A stretch of 64,000 bases of DNA, from NCBI GenBank assembly GCA_015065845.1, contig SVPQ01000002.1, forward strand, positions 1-64,000. The letters run 5' to 3'. Of the stretch, positions 60,121-64,000 are shown in pieces (the first letter of the stretch is position 1; every line of letters starts with the position of its first letter). The translations under genes were made by a program, and so were the position numbers. The notes under the pieces are model-generated. The model was not told where the DNA came from. It was given only the letters and a program-made list of their open reading frames with translations, and made no database searches. This DNA comes from Oscillospiraceae bacterium (lineage in GTDB: Bacteria; Bacillota; Clostridia; Oscillospirales; Acutalibacteraceae).

Positions 60121-61203
60121 TTAGTCCATATAACCTTCTGCACAGAGAAGTTCTGCAAGAAGAACTGCACCACCTGCAGCACCTCTTAATGTATTATGTG
60201 CAAGGCAAACGAACTTATAATCATATTGTGTGTCATCTCTGAGACGACCAATAGAAACTGCCATACCATTTTCAAGGTTTCTGTGAAGCTTAGTCTGTGG
60301 GCAATTATCTTCTTCAAAATAGTGAAGGAATTGCTTTGGTGCACTAGGTAAGTCTAACTCTTGTGCTCTGCCTTTGAAATCAGCCCATGCTTTAATCATA
60401 GCTTCTTTTGTAGGTTTCTTATCGAAACGAACAAAAACTGCACCCATGTGACCATCTGAAACAGGAACTCTTATGCACTGAGCGGTGAAGTTTGGAGAAG
60501 TTGCAGGAACAATTTTCCCATCTTCAATTTTACCCCAGAGCTTGAGTGGTTCTTTTTCGCTTTTCTCTTCTTCGCCACCAATGAATGGAATAACATTATC
60601 TACCATTTCAGGCCATCTTTCAAATGTTTTACCAGCACCTGAAATTGCCTGATATGTACAAACAAGTACATCTTTTACGCCATATTCTTCGTGAAGAGGG
60701 AAGAGTGCCGGTACATAAGACTGGAGTGAGCAGTTAGATTTAACTGCAATAAATCCGCGTTTTGTGCCAAGGCGTTTTCTTTGAGATTCAATGATTTTAA
60801 TGTGGTCTGCATTTAACTCAGGCACAACCATTGGAACATCTTCTGCCATTCTGAAAGCACTGTTATTTGAAACAACAGGGCATTCTGCTTTAGCGTATTT
60901 TTCTTCAAGTGCTTTTGTTTCTTCTTTGCTCATATTAACTGCGCAGAAAACAAAATCAACTGAAGAAGCAATTTTTTCAATATCTTTTTCTGCATCAAGA
61001 ACAACCATATCTAAATATTTTGCTGGTGTTGGTTCTGTCATACACCAACGGTCGCCGAGTGCTTCTTTATATGTGACACCAGCTGAGCGAGAGCTTGCAG
61101 CAAGAACTGTAACATCAAACCAAGGATGCTCACTGAGAAGAAGAGCAAATCTTTGACCAACCATACCAGTTGCTCCGATAATACCAACTTTGTACTTTTT
61201 CAT
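60121..61203 (-). CDS. asd: Aspartate-semialdehyde dehydrogenase, archaeal/fungal type
   Basis: A 360-residue enzyme reducing aspartyl phosphate. It has a Rossmann GATGMVGQRF near 10-19, the nucleophile C158 in SNCSLQ, QAISGAGK, and the catalytic His in SDGHMGAVF near 257. Length and the SNCSLQ form place it in the class first described from archaea and yeast, not the usual E. coli-like class. First gene of the minus-strand lysine/DAP operon; the divergent gap to queA (61204-61343) shows no lysine riboswitch. Confidence 0.93.
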   Translation of the reverse strand: MKKYKVGIIGATGMVGQRFALLLSEHPWFDVTVLAASSRSAGVTYKEALGDRWCMTEPTPAKYLDMVVLDAEKDIEKIASSVDFVFCAVNMSKEETKALEEKYAKAECPVVSNNSAFRMAEDVPMVVPELNADHIKIIESQRKRLGTKRGFIAVKSNCSLQSYVPALFPLHEEYGVKDVLVCTYQAISGAGKTFERWPEMVDNVIPFIGGEEEKSEKEPLKLWGKIEDGKIVPATSPNFTAQCIRVPVSDGHMGAVFVRFDKKPTKEAMIKAWADFKGRAQELDLPSAPKQFLHYFEEDNCPQTKLHRNLENGMAVSIGRLRDDTQYDYKFVCLAHNTLRGAAGGAVLLAELLCAEGYMD

Positions 61204-61343
61204 AAGTACACCTCCGGATTTCTAAAAAATACTTGTAAATACGAAATAAATAGATTATAATATACCTCGCTTACATACCGACATATAATAACATAAAATG
61301 CGTTTGTAAGTCAATATTTTTTACTATTTAGAAGGTATTTTTA

Positions 61344-62375
61344 ATGAATAAATCAGATTTTTTCTATAATTTACCAGAAGAACTCATAGCGCAGACACCT
61401 TTAGAACCTCGTGATTCTTCGAGAATGATGGTTTTATCTAAAGAAAATGATAATATTTTACATAAGCATTTTTATGATGTTTGTGATTATTTAAATGAAG
61501 GTGACACGCTTATTTTAAATAATACCCGTGTTTTACCTGCAAGAATTTATGGTGTAAAAGAAGAAACTGGTGCAGTTGTTGAATTCCTTTTGCTTAACCA
61601 GTTAGAAAGTGATGTTTGGGAATCACTTGCAGGTCCTGGAAAACGCGCAAAAGTTGGAACTGTTTTTTCATTTGGTGAAGGTATTTTAAAATGTGTAGTA
61701 ACCGAAGTTTTAGAAAATGGAAACAGAATAATTAAGTTCAATTACGATAAAAATGATAATTTCTTTAATATCCTTGATAAAGTCGGTCAGATGCCGTTAC
61801 CGCACTATATAACAGAGGAACTGCAAGACAAAGAGCGTTATCAGACTGTGTATTCAAAAGAATTAGGTTCTGCCGCTGCACCAACTGCTGGTCTTCATTT
61901 TACTAATGAAATATTAGAAAAATTAAAAGCAAAAGGTGTAAATATTGGTTATGTAACTCTTCACGTTGGTTTAGGTACTTTCAGACCTGTCAAGGCAGAA
62001 AAAATTGAAGATCATAAGATGCATACCGAACACTACCACTTACCGAAAGAAACTGCAGAACTCATTATAAACACTAAGAAAGCAGGGGGCAGGGTAATAG
62101 CAGTTGGTACAACAAGTTGCAGAACGCTCGAATCTGTTGCAACCTTCTGTGGTGAAATAAAAGAAGATGACAGAAATACTGACATTTTTATTTATCCTGG
62201 TTATAAATTTAAGTGTATTGATGGTTTAATCACAAATTTCCATTTACCTGAAAGTACATTGATTATGTTGGTTTCTGCGTTTTATGGTTATGATAAAACA
62301 TTGAAAGCATATAAAACTGCAGTCGATGAAAAATATAGATTTTTCTCATTTGGTGACTGTATGATGATATTATAA
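61344..62375 (+). CDS. queA: S-adenosylmethionine:tRNA ribosyltransferase-isomerase
   Basis: A 343-residue QueA, which transfers and rearranges the ribosyl group of SAM onto preQ1 in tRNA to make epoxyqueuosine. Conserved blocks: [43 protein letters not shown], and [16 protein letters not shown] precedes the ATG. Followed 13 nt later by tgt, the usual partner. Confidence 0.97.
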   Translation: MNKSDFFYNLPEELIAQTPLEPRDSSRMMVLSKENDNILHKHFYDVCDYLNEGDTLILNNTRVLPARIYGVKEETGAVVEFLLLNQLESDVWESLAGPGKRAKVGTVFSFGEGILKCVVTEVLENGNRIIKFNYDKNDNFFNILDKVGQMPLPHYITEELQDKERYQTVYSKELGSAAAPTAGLHFTNEILEKLKAKGVNIGYVTLHVGLGTFRPVKAEKIEDHKMHTEHYHLPKETAELIINTKKAGGRVIAVGTTSCRTLESVATFCGEIKEDDRNTDIFIYPGYKFKCIDGLITNFHLPESTLIMLVSAFYGYDKTLKAYKTAVDEKYRFFSFGDCMMIL

Positions 62376-62388
62376 AGGAATTAAAATT

Positions 62389-63519
62389 ATGTTTAAAGTT
62401 TTAAAAACTGAAGGAAAAGCGCGTTTAGGTGAATTTACAACGGTAAAAGGTGTTGTTAAAACACCAGCATTTCAGAATGTTGCTACTTGCGGTGCTATAA
62501 AAGGTGGGCTTTCCGCTTATGATTTAAAAGATATTAACTGTCAGGTACAGCTTTGTAACACTTATCATTTACATGTAAGACCTGGTGATGAGCTTATAAA
62601 AGAATTAGGTGGGCTTAATGAATTTACAGGTTGGGATGGTCCGATTCTTACAGATAGTGGCGGATTTCAGGTGTTTTCTCTTGCAAAACTTCGCAAAATT
62701 AAAGAAGAAGGTGTTACATTCAATTCTCATGTTGATGGTCGCAAGATTTTTATGGGACCAGAAGAAAGTATGAGAATTCAATCTAACTTAGCATCTACTA
62801 TAGCCATGGCTTTTGATGAATGCGTTGAAAATCCTGCAACTTATGAATATGCAAAAGCATCTACAGAAAGAACTACCCGTTGGCTTATTCGTTGTAAAGA
62901 AGAAATGGAAAGACTTAATTCACTTCACGATACTCTTAACAAAAAACAAATGCTTTTCGGTATTAATCAGGGTTGCACTTTTGATGACTTACGCATAGAG
63001 CATATGCAAAAAATTGCAGAATTAGACCTTGACGGTTATGCAATAGGAGGTCTCGCAGTTGGTGAGCCCAAAGAAGATATGTATAGAATTATTTCTGCTG
63101 TTGAACCATTTGCACCAAAGAATAAAATCCGATATTTAATGGGTGTTGGTACACCTGGTAATATTTTAGAAGGTGTTTCTCGTGGTGTTGATTTATTTGA
63201 TTGTGTTATGCCAAGCAGAAATGCCCGTCATGGTCATTTATTTACATGGAACGGTATAATGAATTTAAATAATGCCAAATATGCTAAAGATGATACACCA
63301 ATTGACAGTAATTGTAATTGTCCAACTTGTCAGAAACATTCAAGAGCATATATTCATCATTTAATTAAAGCAAAAGAAATGCTCGCTATGAGACTTTGTG
63401 TAACTCACAACTTATATTTTTATAATAATTTAATGACAAGAATCCGCGAAGAACTTGAGAATGGCACTTTTACTGAATTTAAAGAAAAATATACCGACTT
63501 ACTTGATTCTAGAATATAA
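62389..63519 (+). CDS. tgt: tRNA-guanine transglycosylase
   Basis: A 376-residue TGT that exchanges G34 for preQ1. Catalytic and binding features: TDSGGFQVFSL near 86-96 (nucleophile region), GGLAVGEPKE, the second catalytic aspartate in GVDLFDCVMPSRNARHG, and the C-terminal zinc site CNCPTC...H near 309-340. Works with QueA in queuosine formation. Confidence 0.97.
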   Translation: MFKVLKTEGKARLGEFTTVKGVVKTPAFQNVATCGAIKGGLSAYDLKDINCQVQLCNTYHLHVRPGDELIKELGGLNEFTGWDGPILTDSGGFQVFSLAKLRKIKEEGVTFNSHVDGRKIFMGPEESMRIQSNLASTIAMAFDECVENPATYEYAKASTERTTRWLIRCKEEMERLNSLHDTLNKKQMLFGINQGCTFDDLRIEHMQKIAELDLDGYAIGGLAVGEPKEDMYRIISAVEPFAPKNKIRYLMGVGTPGNILEGVSRGVDLFDCVMPSRNARHGHLFTWNGIMNLNNAKYAKDDTPIDSNCNCPTCQKHSRAYIHHLIKAKEMLAMRLCVTHNLYFYNNLMTRIREELENGTFTEFKEKYTDLLDSRI

Positions 63520-63542
63520 TTTTATTAAATTTAAAAAAAGAC

Positions 63543-63576
63543 TTGTATATTTTTGTATAAACAGTTATAATACTGT
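63543..63576 (+). promoter_or_regulatory. yajC promoter with the -10 inside a dyad
   Basis: TTGTAT at 63543-63548 and TATAAT at 63566-63571 (17 bp). ACAGT (63561-63565) and ACTGT (63572-63576) flank the -10 box exactly. Confidence 0.75.
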
Positions 63577-63604
63577 GGTATGTTAATTTATGGAGGAATA
63601 AACT

Positions 63605-64000
63605 ATGTTTAATTTATTTACACTTGAAGCTGGTGCAGGTGCTAATCCTGGTTTGGGTGGTAACCCGGCACAACTCCTTTTAATTGTTGGTATGGTTGTA
63701 CTTATGTATTTTATGGTACTCCGTCCACAAAAGAAAAGACAAAAAGAAGAACAGGAAATGCGCGATTCTATTCAGATTGGTGACGAAATTGTTACAATCG
63801 GTGGTATTATGGGTAGAGTTGTTACTGTGAAGGATGACAGCATTGTTGTTGAAACTGGTACAGATCGTACAAAAATCAAGTTTTTAAAATCTGCTATCCA
63901 GACTAATCAGACTGCAAATGATCGTATGGCTGCTGAAAAGAAAGCTGCCGAAGATGCAAAGAAAGCACAAAGTGAAAAGAATGCTATTGACCAGGCAGTA
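63605..64000 (+). CDS. yajC: YajC preprotein translocase subunit (3' truncated)
   Basis: An ATG at 63605 with GGAGGA upstream begins a frame still open at the window end, 132 codons in. Its single transmembrane helix (about 24-41), the LRPQKKRQKE basic stretch, and GDEIVTIGGIMGRV are diagnostic of YajC, an accessory of SecDF. The C-terminus beyond residue 132 is unseen. Queuosine genes followed by yajC-secDF is a common order. Confidence 0.95.
   Translation, partial: MFNLFTLEAGAGANPGLGGNPAQLLLIVGMVVLMYFMVLRPQKKRQKEEQEMRDSIQIGDEIVTIGGIMGRVVTVKDDSIVVETGTDRTKIKFLKSAIQTNQTANDRMAAEKKAAEDAKKAQSEKNAIDQAV

Noticed and set aside
61204-61343. Lysine riboswitch upstream of asd
   Set aside because: The 140-bp divergent gap is AT-rich without the conserved lysine-riboswitch core; only a weak 6-bp dyad CTTACA/TGTAAG was seen.

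Overview
The window is a low-GC, gene-dense bacterial chromosome segment that carries no phage or insertion-sequence genes. Gene content points to an endospore-forming member of the Clostridia, probably an uncultured gut Oscillospirales/Ruminococcaceae-like lineage. The grounds are SpoIIE, Rex, the split ThrE exporter, an FMN riboswitch feeding a RibU S-component, archaeal/eukaryotic-type ProS and Asd, strong SD motifs and many TTGACA/TATAAT promoters. The taxonomic placement is inference; no rRNA is present.

Layout. 1-1.6 kb: tRNA-Leu, a MntP-like Mn exporter, tRNA-Arg and a metallophosphoesterase. 1.7-4.2 kb: a D,D-carboxypeptidase, then rplM-rpsI. 4.3-9.0 kb: a polysaccharide polymerase/ligase-like membrane protein and an asymmetric heterodimeric ABC exporter. 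9.0-15.6 kb (minus strand): acn-icd-rex-unknown-pyrR-mutarotase-DUF1292, ending in a compact structured region that looks like a ~190-nt ncRNA. 15.8-22.6 kb: tepA-uppP-ftsK-DUF3006, then rpsB-tsf. 22.7-32.6 kb: a glycosyltransferase, a two-component system, spoIIE, a ClpC-type AAA+ unfoldase and a PspC protein. 32.7-36.1 kb: an unusual pair, a GH3-family adenylating enzyme plus an HxxxD acyltransferase/condensation-like protein, with a small membrane protein. 36.1-37.0 kb: a gene-free island of palindromic repeats. 37.0-47.6 kb: a TrpR-like regulator (YerC) followed by a complete histidine operon (hisZGDCBHAF-IE) interrupted by a trehalase-like glycoside hydrolase, then a split ThrE exporter. 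47.7-51.5 kb (minus): tyrS, HD protein, CmpB-like membrane protein, Fe-alcohol dehydrogenase. 51.6-54.6 kb: a DUF2975/XRE/DUF4173 membrane-regulatory cassette. 54.6-58.4 kb: FMN riboswitch-ribU, acpP, proS, DUF4375 and a small HD hydrolase. 58.4-61.2 kb (minus): asd-dapA-dapB. 61.3-64 kb: queA-tgt and a truncated yajC (queuosine synthesis plus Sec accessory).

The most interesting signals are: (1) the repeated occurrence of inverted repeats built around -10 boxes (tRNA-Arg, rplM, pspC, yerC, yajC, rpsB), with different arm sequences each time; (2) the candidate ncRNA at 9029-9216; (3) the GH3 + HxxxD acyltransferase pair; (4) the glycosidase inside the his operon; (5) a Rex-like palindrome at the predicted start of the acn-icd-rex transcript. 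No CRISPR array, integrase, transposase or origin was seen.
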